Assembly (NCBI RefSeq): GCF_008369165.1
Contig: NZ_VOBA01000003.1
Span: 89,146 to 153,145, forward strand
From: Dietzia sp. ANT_WB102
Lineage (GTDB): Bacteria; Actinomycetota; Actinomycetes; Mycobacteriales; Mycobacteriaceae
DNA length: 64,000 nt
Direction: 5' to 3'
A program made the translations under genes and the position numbers. Each line of letters begins with the position of its first letter. The stretch's first letter is position 1. The notes under the pieces were generated by a model that was not told the origin of the DNA, searched no databases, and saw nothing but the letters and a program-made list of their open reading frames with translations. Below, one piece after another: positions 19,470 to 28,682 of this stretch.

Positions 19470-20888
19470 TCAGGCCACTCCGTTCGTCAGGACATCGGCC
19501 ATGCTCGCGTCCGCGGGCAACTTGTCTACCGTACCCAGGTTCTGTTGACGGTACGTACGCCCGTCGGTGCCGACGTACTCTCCGGTCGCCGGATCGTAGA
19601 CCGCGGCCGAAGTGCTGATCTCGCGATCTCCGGTCGTGGAGGAGGGTCGCACGTTGTATCCGCCCGGATTGTTCCCGGGGGGACCAACCTCGCTGGTGTC
19701 GGGCGGATTCGAGCCGAGCGGTGTGTAGTTGTTGGCCGCGCACTCCTCCGGTGAGGCGGCACGACGGCCCGGGTATTCCATACACGGCAGGTTGCGCGCA
19801 CCACGCGTAGCGATCTGCGAATCCTGCGGGATCTTGCAGTACAGTCCGTTGATCTGCGACGGAACAGACAGGTCAGCGGGTGAGCGACGGTCGGCCGCCG
19901 GAAGAAACCCGGTCGTGCACGGAGGCGTGTCGTTGATCTGGAGGTTGAAGTCCACCTTGATCTGGTTGGAGTCCTTAGCGCCATCGATCGCGGTCAACAA
20001 CCCGGACACCAGCGCCGGGTAGAGGACCAGCACCTGTTCGATCGAGCGGTTGTAGACGACGCCGACTTCACCGACGCTGACCAGGTTGGCGACCAGAACC
20101 GGCATCGTGGGTTGAAGATCGTTGAGCACCTTCGTGACGCGCCCCAGCGAGTCCGGCCCCCGCTGCATGAGCGAGGTGAGCTGCGGTTCGTTCGTGCGCA
20201 GCTGGTCTGTCACGTCGGCCAGGTTGCGGGTCCAGGCGCGGATCGAATCGGACGAGCGCAACTGCGAGTCGAGGACGGGTTCGGCGTCCGCGATGAGCTT
20301 TCTGGTCACGTCGGTGTTGCGATCCGCCTCTTCGAGTAGTAGCTGCGCGGAGTCCAGGAACTGCTGCAGGTCCCGCTCGGAGCCGTTGAAGGCGTCGAAC
20401 GCCTCGGCCACGACGTTCTTTAGCTTGGGGTCGTCGATCGACGCCATGAGGGCCGTCGCCTGGTCGAGTACAGGGCCGATGTCCTGCGGCATGTCGACAC
20501 GGTCCGAGCCGAGGACCGTTCCGCTGGCGAGCTTGCCTTTCGGCTCCCCCTGCGGCACGAAGTCGACGTACTGCTCGCCGATCGCCGACACGCTGCGGAC
20601 CTCTGCCCGCACGTTCTCCGGAACCTGTGCCCGGGAGTCGAAATGCATATCCGCGACCACGTGGCCAGGCTTGAGCGTGACGGCATCCACTCTGCCAATG
20701 ACGTTGCCCAGGTAGCTGACATTCGCGTTTTCGTATAAGCCACCTGTGTCCGGCATCTCCAGGGCCACGTCGGTTCGTTGCCACCCTAGAACCGTGGGGA
20801 TCTTGAGGTAGACGACCGACATGACGGTCAGCCCGATCACGGTGACGATTGAGAAGATCGCCAGCTGGATCTTGACGAAACGGCTCAT
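19470..20888 (-). CDS. mceF: Mce family protein F
   Basis: 472 aa. An N-terminal helix (about residues 9-29) anchors the protein; an MlaD-type domain follows (GGLYENANVSYLGNVIGRVDAVTL), then a long helical region with LLEEADRN and LADVTDQL and a Cys-containing C-terminal domain. Mce proteins form a heterohexameric tube that moves lipid, here probably sterol, from the outer membrane to the YrbE permease. The C-terminus is Pro/Gly/Thr-rich. It overlaps mceE by 4 nt (ATGA). Letter assignment rests on position as the sixth mce gene. Confidence 0.9.
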   Translation of the reverse strand: MSRFVKIQLAIFSIVTVIGLTVMSVVYLKIPTVLGWQRTDVALEMPDTGGLYENANVSYLGNVIGRVDAVTLKPGHVVADMHFDSRAQVPENVRAEVRSVSAIGEQYVDFVPQGEPKGKLASGTVLGSDRVDMPQDIGPVLDQATALMASIDDPKLKNVVAEAFDAFNGSERDLQQFLDSAQLLLEEADRNTDVTRKLIADAEPVLDSQLRSSDSIRAWTRNLADVTDQLRTNEPQLTSLMQRGPDSLGRVTKVLNDLQPTMPVLVANLVSVGEVGVVYNRSIEQVLVLYPALVSGLLTAIDGAKDSNQIKVDFNLQINDTPPCTTGFLPAADRRSPADLSVPSQINGLYCKIPQDSQIATRGARNLPCMEYPGRRAASPEECAANNYTPLGSNPPDTSEVGPPGNNPGGYNVRPSSTTGDREISTSAAVYDPATGEYVGTDGRTYRQQNLGTVDKLPADASMADVLTNGVA

Positions 20889-22138
20889 CGGGGGCCTTCC
20901 TCGACCGGGGTGTTTGGGGCCGCGGCATCCGCGGGGGGTGCGAGCAGACCGGGCTGCCCGGGCAGTTCGGGTGACCCGGGTGGCATCGGAGCCCCCGGCT
21001 CGGGCTCCGGGGGACGCGGGATGTCGAGCGAGTACGGATCCGCGCTCGCCGACGGGTTGGGGGCTAGACCCACGTACCCCTCGAGCCCGGACATACGGTT
21101 CCCGAATTCGGTCCCTAGCAGGAGGGTCTCTGCCATGCGGGGCATTGTGAGGTCGGCATCGATGTACAGGTTCGCGAAGTCCCCTCGAAGGAAGTTGTCG
21201 ATCCCCGACTGCGGGAATGGGAACGTGATGAGAATCTGCAACACCCTGGTGAGGTTGCGGCCGCTGGCCGCGAGTTCTTCCAGCACCGGGGTGAGGTCGG
21301 CGAGGTTGTCGACGAGGTTCTGGCCGCCGCCGGCCTCGATGATCTTGTTGGCCTTGTTCCCGAAGTCGCCGAGGGACACCAGCGCCGTGGTGAGCTCCTG
21401 CTTCTGGTCGTTCACCAACTGGAGCGCCTCGGGCATGTCCGACAGTGCGCGCGCCAGCGTGTCATTCTGCTCATTGACCTGGCGTGAAAGCCGGTCCAGG
21501 CCCTCCATCGCGGCGATAATGTCGGCTCGCTGGCCGTCCAGTCCCTCGATCGTGGTCTTGAGCTGCGAGATGACGTCTTTAGCCTCCACCTCGCGACCGG
21601 TGAGGGCCGCATTGAGTTCTTTGGAGATCGTGTCGAACTGCGCGAGACCACCATCGGTGAGGACCACCGACAACGCGGACAGTGTCTGTTCCGTGGTGGG
21701 GTAAACGCCCGCCCGGTCGAGCGGGATCACGTCGCCGTCGGCAAGCGTGCCGACCGGTTTTCCCTCCGGCGGGGGGAACAGCTCCAAGTGCTGTGAGCCG
21801 AGGAGGCTGGTTTGCCCGATCTTCGCGTAGGCGTTGGCGGGCAGCCGGATGTCCTCGTTGAGGGAGACGGTGACGATCGCCGTGTAGTCGCGCGCCTCGA
21901 TCGACGTGATAGACCCCACGTTGACGTCATTTACCCGGACCGGCGAGTTACGGGTGATGGTGGTGACGTTGGGCATCTGGATGGTGACCTCGTAGGCCCC
22001 CTCCCCATTGCCCTGTGCCCCGGGTAACGGCAGCGAATTGAGCCCCTGCCAGCTGCACCCGGTCCCTACCAGCAGCACGGCAGCGCCGAGTGCTCCGGTC
22101 GCGAGCAGCCGGGGGCGGCGTCCATGGTGGCGGGTCAT
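20885..22138 (-). CDS. mceE: Mce family lipoprotein E (LprN-like)
   Basis: 417 aa. The lipobox LLVGTGC puts the lipidated cysteine at residue 28, as in the mce4E/lprN position of mycobacterial operons. An MlaD domain follows (NSPVRVNDVNVGSITSIEARDYTAIVTV, then LLGSQHLELFPP), then a helical region rich in Leu/Asp, and a Pro-rich tail (PPEPEPGAPMPPGSPELPG). It is exported and anchored on the outer face of the plasma membrane. Both ends overlap neighbouring genes by 4 nt. Confidence 0.92.
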   Translation of the reverse strand: MTRHHGRRPRLLATGALGAAVLLVGTGCSWQGLNSLPLPGAQGNGEGAYEVTIQMPNVTTITRNSPVRVNDVNVGSITSIEARDYTAIVTVSLNEDIRLPANAYAKIGQTSLLGSQHLELFPPPEGKPVGTLADGDVIPLDRAGVYPTTEQTLSALSVVLTDGGLAQFDTISKELNAALTGREVEAKDVISQLKTTIEGLDGQRADIIAAMEGLDRLSRQVNEQNDTLARALSDMPEALQLVNDQKQELTTALVSLGDFGNKANKIIEAGGGQNLVDNLADLTPVLEELAASGRNLTRVLQILITFPFPQSGIDNFLRGDFANLYIDADLTMPRMAETLLLGTEFGNRMSGLEGYVGLAPNPSASADPYSLDIPRPPEPEPGAPMPPGSPELPGQPGLLAPPADAAAPNTPVEEGPR

Positions 22139-23391
22139 CGGGCGCCTCCGGTGGCCAGCAGGTTCGCGGTGAGGTCGTCGCCGTTATTGACGACGTTGAT
22201 CAGGGGATCAGGACGGTCAGACGGGGGCTGAACCCCGCTGGGGGTCTGGGTCCCCGGCTTCTGTCCTTGAATAATCTGGTCCGGCTCGGCTGTCGGGGTG
22301 ACCGGCGGAATGACCGTTCCGTATGGGTAGTTGGAGGTGAGCGAGTTGAACAGCGGGCCCATGTACTCGGCGCACAACGCCGCGTCCGACTCGGCGGTGT
22401 TGTTGGCCAGTCCGGCGATCGCCCCGCAGATGAAGTTGGTGGGGTTGGCCATCTGGTTCATCGCGAGGACACCGTTGAGCGTGCCCTGGTAGGGCCGGTA
22501 GATGTTGTAGAAGTTGGACGTCGCGGTCGGCGCCACGTGCAGCAGGTTCTCTAGGTCCTTTCGGCGGTCCCGCACGACCTTGGTCGCCTGGCCGAGTTTG
22601 TCCACCGCCGTGGTGACGCGCGTTCCGTTGTTGTCCAGGAAGCGGTTGATGTCGGTCACCGCGAGGTCGAGGTCCTTGAGCGCCGTGTCGATGTCCCCGG
22701 TCTGGTCACCCAGCACCTGGGACACGCTCGCCAGTTTGCCGCCGAACGAGACGATCTGTTCCTCACTCGTCGACAGTGCGCTGACGAACAACTGGAGATT
22801 GCGCAGGGTGGTGAACAGGTCCTCACGGCCGTCAGAGAGCACCGACATGGTGTGGGAGACCTCGTTGAGCGCCTCACGCACGTCGGAGCCGTTCCCGTCG
22901 AGCATGGAGTCTGCCGAGTCCACGAAGCTACTCAACGCCCCCTCCGGTTTCTTCTCGGTGGGCCCGAGTGCCGAGGACAGCTTGAGAAGTTGCTCCTTTA
23001 CTCCGTCCCACTCGACCGGGACCGCGGTGCGCTCGACCGGGATGGAGCCGCCGTCCTCCATCTCGGGTCCACCGGAGTGGACGGGGGTGAGCTGGATGAA
23101 TCGTTCGGCGACGAGTGACTGTGCGACCAGCAGCGCGTTGACGTCCGCGGGGACCGCGAGGTCTCGGTCGACCTTCATCGTGACCTTGGACAGCCCGTTC
23201 TCCGCCTCGATCGAGGAGATGCTGCCCACCTTCACACCGAGCACCCGGACAGTGTCGGACTGGTAAACACCCTTGGTGGATTCGAAGTAGGCGGTGATGG
23301 TCTTGGTGCGACCGGAGAAGACATACCAGGCCGCTGCGACGACGAGAGCGATCACCGCGACCACCGCTATCGGCTTGAGAACACGGCTCAT
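22135..23391 (-). CDS. mceD: Mce family protein D
   Basis: 418 aa. N-terminal helix at about 6-26, MlaD-type domain at about 30-115 (DTVRVLGVKVGSISSIEAENG, LVAERFIQLTP), then a helical region and a C-terminal domain with paired cysteines (NFICGAIAGLANN and DAALCAEYMG). The tail is Pro/Gln-rich. It forms one of the six chains of the Mce tube. ATGA overlaps at both ends indicate a tight operon. Confidence 0.9.
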   Translation of the reverse strand: MSRVLKPIAVVAVIALVVAAAWYVFSGRTKTITAYFESTKGVYQSDTVRVLGVKVGSISSIEAENGLSKVTMKVDRDLAVPADVNALLVAQSLVAERFIQLTPVHSGGPEMEDGGSIPVERTAVPVEWDGVKEQLLKLSSALGPTEKKPEGALSSFVDSADSMLDGNGSDVREALNEVSHTMSVLSDGREDLFTTLRNLQLFVSALSTSEEQIVSFGGKLASVSQVLGDQTGDIDTALKDLDLAVTDINRFLDNNGTRVTTAVDKLGQATKVVRDRRKDLENLLHVAPTATSNFYNIYRPYQGTLNGVLAMNQMANPTNFICGAIAGLANNTAESDAALCAEYMGPLFNSLTSNYPYGTVIPPVTPTAEPDQIIQGQKPGTQTPSGVQPPSDRPDPLINVVNNGDDLTANLLATGGAR

Positions 23392-24536
23392 CGGGGCTTC
23401 CTCTCTGCTCCCCAGCCGGGGAACTCGTCCGTGATGGTCAGACCCGGCACGCCCGGCATCGTCGGCTCACGCACCAGGCCCGGTTCCGGTTTGATGCGAT
23501 CGTCGAGGAGCGGCATGAGATCTCGGAGGATCGTCTGCGGATACTGCCCGATGGACAGGTTCGAGATGTACGCGTTGAACCACGGGCCCGAGGCGACGGC
23601 CTCTCCGAGCGCGGTGGAATACGGGACGATCCGACGGAGCCCGAGGTCGATGTCGTCCCGATTGCGGATGAGCAGGTCTGACACCTTCTCAAGCTTGTCG
23701 AGCGCCGGCCCCAGCTGCGCCTCGTTGTCCTGCACCACACCCGAGAGCTCGCGGGCCAGAGCGTCGATGTTGGTGATCAGCTCGCTGATCGCGCGCCGCC
23801 GCAGATCGAGTTCGGTGAAGAGCGTGTTTCCGTCGACCATCAGCTGGTTGAGCTGGTCGCTGCGCTTACCGAGGACGTCCGTGGTCCCGGCCGCCTTCTC
23901 GAGCAGGTTCTTCAGCGCCTCGTCCCGGGTATTGAGCGATCGGGACAGCCGTGTAATGCCGTCGACCGCGCCCTTGACCTCCGGGGACGCCTTCTCCATC
24001 GTCGAGGCGAGCGTGGTGAGCGCCTCGTCGACCTTGTCGGTGTCCATCTCCTCCACCGTGGTGCTCAGCTCCTCGAGCGCCGAGGTGAGCGAGTACGGCA
24101 CCGACGTGCGCTCGATGGGGATGGTGGAGTCCACGAGCTCGCCCCGACCGTCCGAGAACACCGCGAGTGCGCGCCGGCCGAGGATGGAGTCAGTCTTGAT
24201 CTGGGCCGACGTATCAGAACCCAGGTCGACGTTCGTGCTCAGCCGGAACCGGACCTTGACGCGATCGTCGTCGAGCGAGATGTCGCGGATGTCGCCGACC
24301 TTCATCCCGGCCACCTGGACCTCGTCGCCCTCGCTAAGGCCGGCGGCGTCTGCCACGTACACGGTCGCGTTCTTCTTGCCGTTGACGTAGGGGATGCGAT
24401 CGTAGTTGAGCGAGATCGCCAGCAGCACGACGCAGCCGAGGATTCCCCAGATACCGATCGCTCGCGCACTGCGATCGCGGAACCGCAACTGACCCTTCGG
24501 CGCCTTCAGCGGAGCGCCCTCGGACTTGTCACTCAT
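23388..24536 (-). CDS. mceC: Mce family protein C
   Basis: 382 aa from the ATG at 24536, which overlaps the mceB stop by 8 nt; an upstream in-frame start at 24569 would overlap it by 41 nt and is less likely. After a basic cytoplasmic segment there is a transmembrane helix (AIGIWGILGCVVLLAISL), then an MlaD domain (GLSEGDEVQVAGMKVGDIRDISL, ILGRRALAVF) and a long helical region. The closing segment IKPEPGLVREPTMPGVPGLT is typical of a disordered Pro-rich end. Part of the sterol-type Mce transporter. Confidence 0.9.
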   Translation of the reverse strand: MSDKSEGAPLKAPKGQLRFRDRSARAIGIWGILGCVVLLAISLNYDRIPYVNGKKNATVYVADAAGLSEGDEVQVAGMKVGDIRDISLDDDRVKVRFRLSTNVDLGSDTSAQIKTDSILGRRALAVFSDGRGELVDSTIPIERTSVPYSLTSALEELSTTVEEMDTDKVDEALTTLASTMEKASPEVKGAVDGITRLSRSLNTRDEALKNLLEKAAGTTDVLGKRSDQLNQLMVDGNTLFTELDLRRRAISELITNIDALARELSGVVQDNEAQLGPALDKLEKVSDLLIRNRDDIDLGLRRIVPYSTALGEAVASGPWFNAYISNLSIGQYPQTILRDLMPLLDDRIKPEPGLVREPTMPGVPGLTITDEFPGWGAERKPR

Positions 24537-25584
24537 CGGGGAACGCACACCTGCCCGTCGTCTGCTCATACTGCGGTAGGAAGACGTCCTGACCGGTGAC
24601 CGGACTGGTCACACGGACGATCACGCCGCAAAGATAGAAGTTGAAGAAGCTGCCGTACACGCCGAGACGGCTCATCTTCTCGAAGTCTGACGGGAGCCGG
24701 TTGATCACGTTCTCGACGAAGGGCTCGTCCTCGTTGATGAGCTGGGCGACTCGATCGAGTTGGGCGACATCCTCACGCAGCGGGGGTCGCACGTCGGCGA
24801 GCAGCGTCGTCATGTTGCTGCTGGTGTCGTTGAGCCGCGAGACCGATTCACCGAGCGGACCGGCGTTTTGCGCCAGCCCGGAGATGAGCTCTTGGAGGTT
24901 GACGACGATGGAGTCAACGTTTTCCTGGTTATCGGCCACTGTCGTGAGTACACCGGTGAGGTTGGTGATGACGTCCCCGATCAGCTGGTCCCTGTCGGCG
25001 AGAGCGCCAGTCAGTGACGACGTCGAGGCCAGCAGGTCCTGAACATTGCCCCCCTCCCCCTGGAACACCTGGACGATCGACTCCGAGAGCTGGTTGACCT
25101 GCGCGGGATCGAGCGCCTTGAACAGCGGCCGGAATCCACCGAGCAGCACGTCGAGGTCCAGCGCCGGCGTGGTCTGCGAGATCGGCAGCACGCCGCCGGA
25201 CTCGAGGGGGGATTGGTCGCCCTTGCCCCGCTTGAGCTCCAGGTATCGGTCACCGGTGAGGTTCTCGTAGCGGACGATCGCCTCGGTGCTGCGGTGGACT
25301 GTCTGGTCGCCCGCAACCGTGAAGGCGACGGAGGCGGTGTTGCCGTCCTCGAGCCCGACCTTCTTGACGCGGCCCACCTCAACGCCGGCGATGCGCACCT
25401 TATCTCCGGATGCCAGACCCGAGACATCGGTGAACGCGGCGTTGTACTTCACGTAGTCGCCGGACCGATACTCGCTGAACACCACGAGGAGCCCTGCGAG
25501 CACGAGCAGCATGACGGTCGCGAAGACCACCAGCTTGATGACCGTCTTCCGCGCGTTCGTGGCGGCCTTGCGCGCCCCGGTCAC
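24529..25584 (-). CDS. mceB: Mce family protein B
   Basis: 351 aa, GTG start overlapping the mceA stop by 4 nt. Transmembrane helix at about 16-36 (LVVFATVMLLVLAGLLVVF); MlaD domain with GLASGDKVRIAGVEVGRVKKVGL and NLTGDRYLELKRG; helical region with GPLGESVSRLNDTSSNM; and a C-terminal domain with two cysteines (FYLCGVIVRV and TGRCAFPDE). It is the shortest of the six Mce chains here. Confidence 0.9.
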   Translation of the reverse strand: MTGARKAATNARKTVIKLVVFATVMLLVLAGLLVVFSEYRSGDYVKYNAAFTDVSGLASGDKVRIAGVEVGRVKKVGLEDGNTASVAFTVAGDQTVHRSTEAIVRYENLTGDRYLELKRGKGDQSPLESGGVLPISQTTPALDLDVLLGGFRPLFKALDPAQVNQLSESIVQVFQGEGGNVQDLLASTSSLTGALADRDQLIGDVITNLTGVLTTVADNQENVDSIVVNLQELISGLAQNAGPLGESVSRLNDTSSNMTTLLADVRPPLREDVAQLDRVAQLINEDEPFVENVINRLPSDFEKMSRLGVYGSFFNFYLCGVIVRVTSPVTGQDVFLPQYEQTTGRCAFPDE

Positions 25585-26819
25585 GGTGTACCTCCGGTGT
25601 CGCCGAGCATTATCTGGAGAAGGGTGGGCGGCGCGGGCTTGCCGGGCTCGGAAGGCTTGAGCGGCCCGAAGAGCGGTTCGTTACGGGAGGTGAACACGTT
25701 GGGCATACCTTCCACGACGTTCGATCCGGTGTCCGTCACCACGAAGGGTGCATGCGTGCCGGGCTCGGGGAACGGCAGTCCGTAACAGTTGGGTCCCGTG
25801 CTGGCATTGACCTTCGGTAGGTCCTTGGGGTTCTCGTAGGCTCGCGAACCCTGCTGGAAGCCGGCCTTGAAAGCCAGGCCCGGCTGGTTCTTGGCACCGA
25901 AGGCTTGACCCGCTGTCTCGGCACCGTTGTTGAGACCAATGATCATGCAGCTGAGCGCGGGCGAGTACTCCGCCATGAGGCTCGTCGATGCGCGCAGGTC
26001 CGACAGTGCCTTGACGAGTTCATTACCGTTTTCCGCCAGCAGGCGCTTGCCCGTCTCTCCGGTGCCGATGGCGGACACGAGAAGCTGCTCGAATTTGGCC
26101 TGGTTGGCCACCACGTTGTTGCCGACGTCGGTTCCCGAGTCCAGTAGTCGCATCAGATCTGGGGTCACATCGGCGTACAGGTTCGCGACGCGCGATCCCT
26201 TGGCCAGGTCTCGCTGCAGCGTCTCGATCTGCGGGTTGATCTCCATCAGATAGGCGTCAAGGTCAGCGAGGGTCTGACCGAGTTGATCACCGCGACCGTC
26301 CAGTGCACCGGACAGAGCACCGAGCGTGGCGTTGAGCTTCTCGGGCTCGAGGGCGGTGAGGAGGTTGGTGAGGTCCTCGAAGAGGGTGTTGATCTCGGCG
26401 GTCACCGACGACGCGGGAACAACCGCCCCGCCCTCGAGCGACTCCGGGGAGGGGTCGGCCGGCGGTTCGAATTCGACTGACTTGGCACCGAAGATCGTGT
26501 TGGAGCTGATTGACACGATCGCATTGGCGGGGACACCCTCGAGCGCCACCGGGTCGACCTCGACGTCGATGACGGCACCCCCGAGCTCCTGCCGGATCTG
26601 CTTGACCTTCCCGATCTCGACTCCGCGGGCGCGCACCTTGGCGTCGGCCTCCAGGACGAGACCGGATCGGTCGCTGATGACGGTCAGCGGCACCCGCCTG
26701 TCGAAGGCTCTCACGAAGAACAGCAACGAGAGGACGACCACCGTCACGATGAAGAGGATCAATCCGATGGCTGCGATGCGCTTGGGCCCGGTGTCGCTCT
26801 GACTGACAGTTCTGGACAT
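25581..26819 (-). CDS. mceA: Mce family protein A
   Basis: 412 aa, first of the six mce genes. Transmembrane helix at about 14-35 (AAIGLILFIVTVVVLSLLFF), then an MlaD domain (GLVLEADAKVRARGVEIGKVKQI, IFGAKSVEFEPP) and a long helical region. The C-terminal domain has two cysteines, in SCMIGLNNGAET and NCYGLPFPEPG, as in Mce4A. The ATG is preceded by a GGGGGAT sequence. Mce4A is required for cholesterol uptake in M. tuberculosis; the gene order here supports the same substrate class. Confidence 0.92.
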   Translation of the reverse strand: MSRTVSQSDTGPKRIAAIGLILFIVTVVVLSLLFFVRAFDRRVPLTVISDRSGLVLEADAKVRARGVEIGKVKQIRQELGGAVIDVEVDPVALEGVPANAIVSISSNTIFGAKSVEFEPPADPSPESLEGGAVVPASSVTAEINTLFEDLTNLLTALEPEKLNATLGALSGALDGRGDQLGQTLADLDAYLMEINPQIETLQRDLAKGSRVANLYADVTPDLMRLLDSGTDVGNNVVANQAKFEQLLVSAIGTGETGKRLLAENGNELVKALSDLRASTSLMAEYSPALSCMIIGLNNGAETAGQAFGAKNQPGLAFKAGFQQGSRAYENPKDLPKVNASTGPNCYGLPFPEPGTHAPFVVTDTGSNVVEGMPNVFTSRNEPLFGPLKPSEPGKPAPPTLLQIMLGDTGGTP

Positions 26820-26831
26820 GTCCGTATCCCC

Positions 26832-27683
26832 CTAGCCCGACAGGTTGAAGTTGCCGTCCCCGCCATAAATGGCGAGGGATACCAGGAGGGTTACGGTGAC
26901 GACGGCGATCAGTGAGGTGCGGACGGCGTTACCGACCGCCGATCCGACGCCGGCGGGTCCGCCCGCGGCGTTGTAGCCGTAGTAGGTGTGGATGAGCATG
27001 ATCGTGATGGCCATCGCGATCGCCTGAACGAACGACCAGAGGATGTCCGACGGGATGAGGAACGTCGAGAAGTAGTGGTCGTATACACCCCCGGATTGTC
27101 CGTAGATGGTCACGGTCGCGAACCGGCTTGCGAGGAAGGAGGCGATCACGGCCAGCGAGTAGAGCGGGACGACCGCGATCATCCCCGCGACGATCCGCGT
27201 CGAGACCAGGTAGGTGATCGAGTCGATCGCCATGACCTCGAGCGCATCGATCTCCTCCGACACCCGCATCGCGCCGAGTTGCGCCGTGGCACCGGCGCCG
27301 ATCGTGGCCGCGAGCCCGATCCCGGCGATGACAGGCGCCGCGATCCGGACGTTGATGAACGCCGCGAAGAATCCGGTCAGGGCCTCGACCCCGACATCCG
27401 TCAGCGAGGAAAAGCCCTGCACGGCGATGACGCCACCGGTTGCCAGTGTGAGGAAGCCGACGATCACGACGGTGCCGCCGATGATCGCCAACGCCCCGGC
27501 GCCCATGGCGATCTCGGCGATGAGCCGGAGCGTCTCCTTCGGGTACTGGGTCAACGCCCGGGGCGTCGCCACGAGGGCACGCCAGAAGAACAATGCGTGG
27601 TCGCCGAAATCGTCGAACCTTCCGACGGCACTACGCCGGGCCCGTGTGAGTCGTGGGAACCGGGTGGTCTCGATGACAGTCAT
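26832..27683 (-). CDS. yrbE4B: YrbE/MlaE-type permease B
   Basis: 283 aa with about five hydrophobic helices. MlaE-family permeases are the membrane core of the Mce transporter and couple to the MceG ATPase, which is not in this window. The conserved cytoplasmic coupling segment is visible as ISEEIDALEVM-like (RVSEEIDALEVMAIDSITYLV). The ATG is one base after the yrbE4A stop. Confidence 0.93.
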   Translation of the reverse strand: MTVIETTRFPRLTRARRSAVGRFDDFGDHALFFWRALVATPRALTQYPKETLRLIAEIAMGAGALAIIGGTVVIVGFLTLATGGVIAVQGFSSLTDVGVEALTGFFAAFINVRIAAPVIAGIGLAATIGAGATAQLGAMRVSEEIDALEVMAIDSITYLVSTRIVAGMIAVVPLYSLAVIASFLASRFATVTIYGQSGGVYDHYFSTFLIPSDILWSFVQAIAMAITIMLIHTYYGYNAAGGPAGVGSAVGNAVRTSLIAVVTVTLLVSLAIYGGDGNFNLSG

Positions 27684-27684
27684 C

Positions 27685-28449
27685 TCACGCCCCCAGAACC
27701 TTCACTCCGACCGCGGTGAGCACGGTGTTGACGACGAACAGTGACATGAACGCGAACACGACGGTCTCGTTGACCGCGTTGCCCACGTCCTTCGGCCCGC
27801 CACGAACGTAGAGGCCCTTGTAGCACGCAACGAGGCCGGCCAGCATGCCGAACATTCCGGCCTTGATCTGGGCGAGTACTAGTTCTCCGAATCCGGTGAG
27901 CAGCGTGATCCCGTTGACGAACGCACCCGGGTTGACGCCCTGCAGCAGGACCGAGAAGAGGAAACCGCCGAGAATGCCGATCGTGATGACAAGTCCGTTG
28001 AGCATCAGGGCCACAAACGTCGAGGCGGCAACGCGGGGCACCACCAGGCGTTTGACCGGATCGATGCCGAGAACCTCCATGGCGTCGATCTCCTCGCGGA
28101 TGGTCCGGGCACCGAGGTCGGCGCAGATCGCTGTGGCACCGGCCCCGGCGACGATGAGGACGGTGACCATGGGCCCGACCTGGGTGACGGCGCCGAGCGC
28201 GGCGCCTGCCCCGGACAGGTCGGCCGCTCCAATCTCTCGGAGCAGGATGTTGAGCGTGAAGCTGACCAGCACTGTGAAGGGGATGGCCACCAGGACCGTG
28301 GCCAGCATCGACACCCGCGCGATGAACCACGACTGCTCGACGAATTCCCTGCCCTGGCGGACGATTGACGGGAACGAGACGAACGTGTCCAGAGTCAACG
28401 CGAAGAACTCGCCCACTCCCCTCAACGGCGTGTCGAGAAACTTCGCCAT
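27685..28449 (-). CDS. yrbE4A: YrbE/MlaE-type permease A
   Basis: 254 aa, the first gene of the mce operon. It has the MlaE coupling motif TIREEIDAMEVLGIDP and five or so membrane helices, including FFALTLDTF at the start and VFAFMSLFVVNTVLTAVGV at the end. The ATG follows GGGGAGGGGG. A KstR-type palindrome lies 84 nt upstream, which fits induction of sterol uptake by sterol metabolites. Confidence 0.94.
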   Translation of the reverse strand: MAKFLDTPLRGVGEFFALTLDTFVSFPSIVRQGREFVEQSWFIARVSMLATVLVAIPFTVLVSFTLNILLREIGAADLSGAGAALGAVTQVGPMVTVLIVAGAGATAICADLGARTIREEIDAMEVLGIDPVKRLVVPRVAASTFVALMLNGLVITIGILGGFLFSVLLQGVNPGAFVNGITLLTGFGELVLAQIKAGMFGMLAGLVACYKGLYVRGGPKDVGNAVNETVVFAFMSLFVVNTVLTAVGVKVLGA

Positions 28450-28532
28450 GGAGCCCCCTCCCCTTTTCCCCGGACCGGGTCACACCCACCCCGAACAAGC
28501 GACCAGTTTGGTGTGATCCCGCTTACACAGTA

Positions 28533-28550
28533 ACGAGAACACGTTCTCGT
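28533..28550. promoter_or_regulatory. KstR-type operator upstream of the mce operon
   Basis: ACGAGAACACGTTCTCGT, an 18-bp sequence with 8-bp complementary arms around AC. The core AGAACACGTTCT is identical to the site at 52141-52154, although the flanking T and A of the published TnnAACnnGTTnnA consensus are G and C here. A TACTGT hexamer lies close downstream on the minus strand. KstR binding is inferred from the motif and from the steroid-uptake genes it precedes. Confidence 0.7.
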
Positions 28551-28630
28551 AGGCAAACCACGTCAGCACGCGGACACGCGCTTTCACCGCCCCCGTGCGG
28601 GGACACTAACACGCACACTCTCCAACGAAG

Positions 28631-28673
28631 TGGTACACGGCACGGCCCGCCGAGGCCCGCACCGTGCACCATC
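28631..28673 (-). terminator. Imperfect hairpin after hsd4A
   Basis: GGTACACGGCACGG and CCGCACCGTGCACC form an imperfect GC-rich hairpin just downstream of the hsd4A stop. It separates hsd4A from the mce operon promoter. No T-run follows. Confidence 0.35.
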
Positions 28674-28682
28674 TGCGCTCGG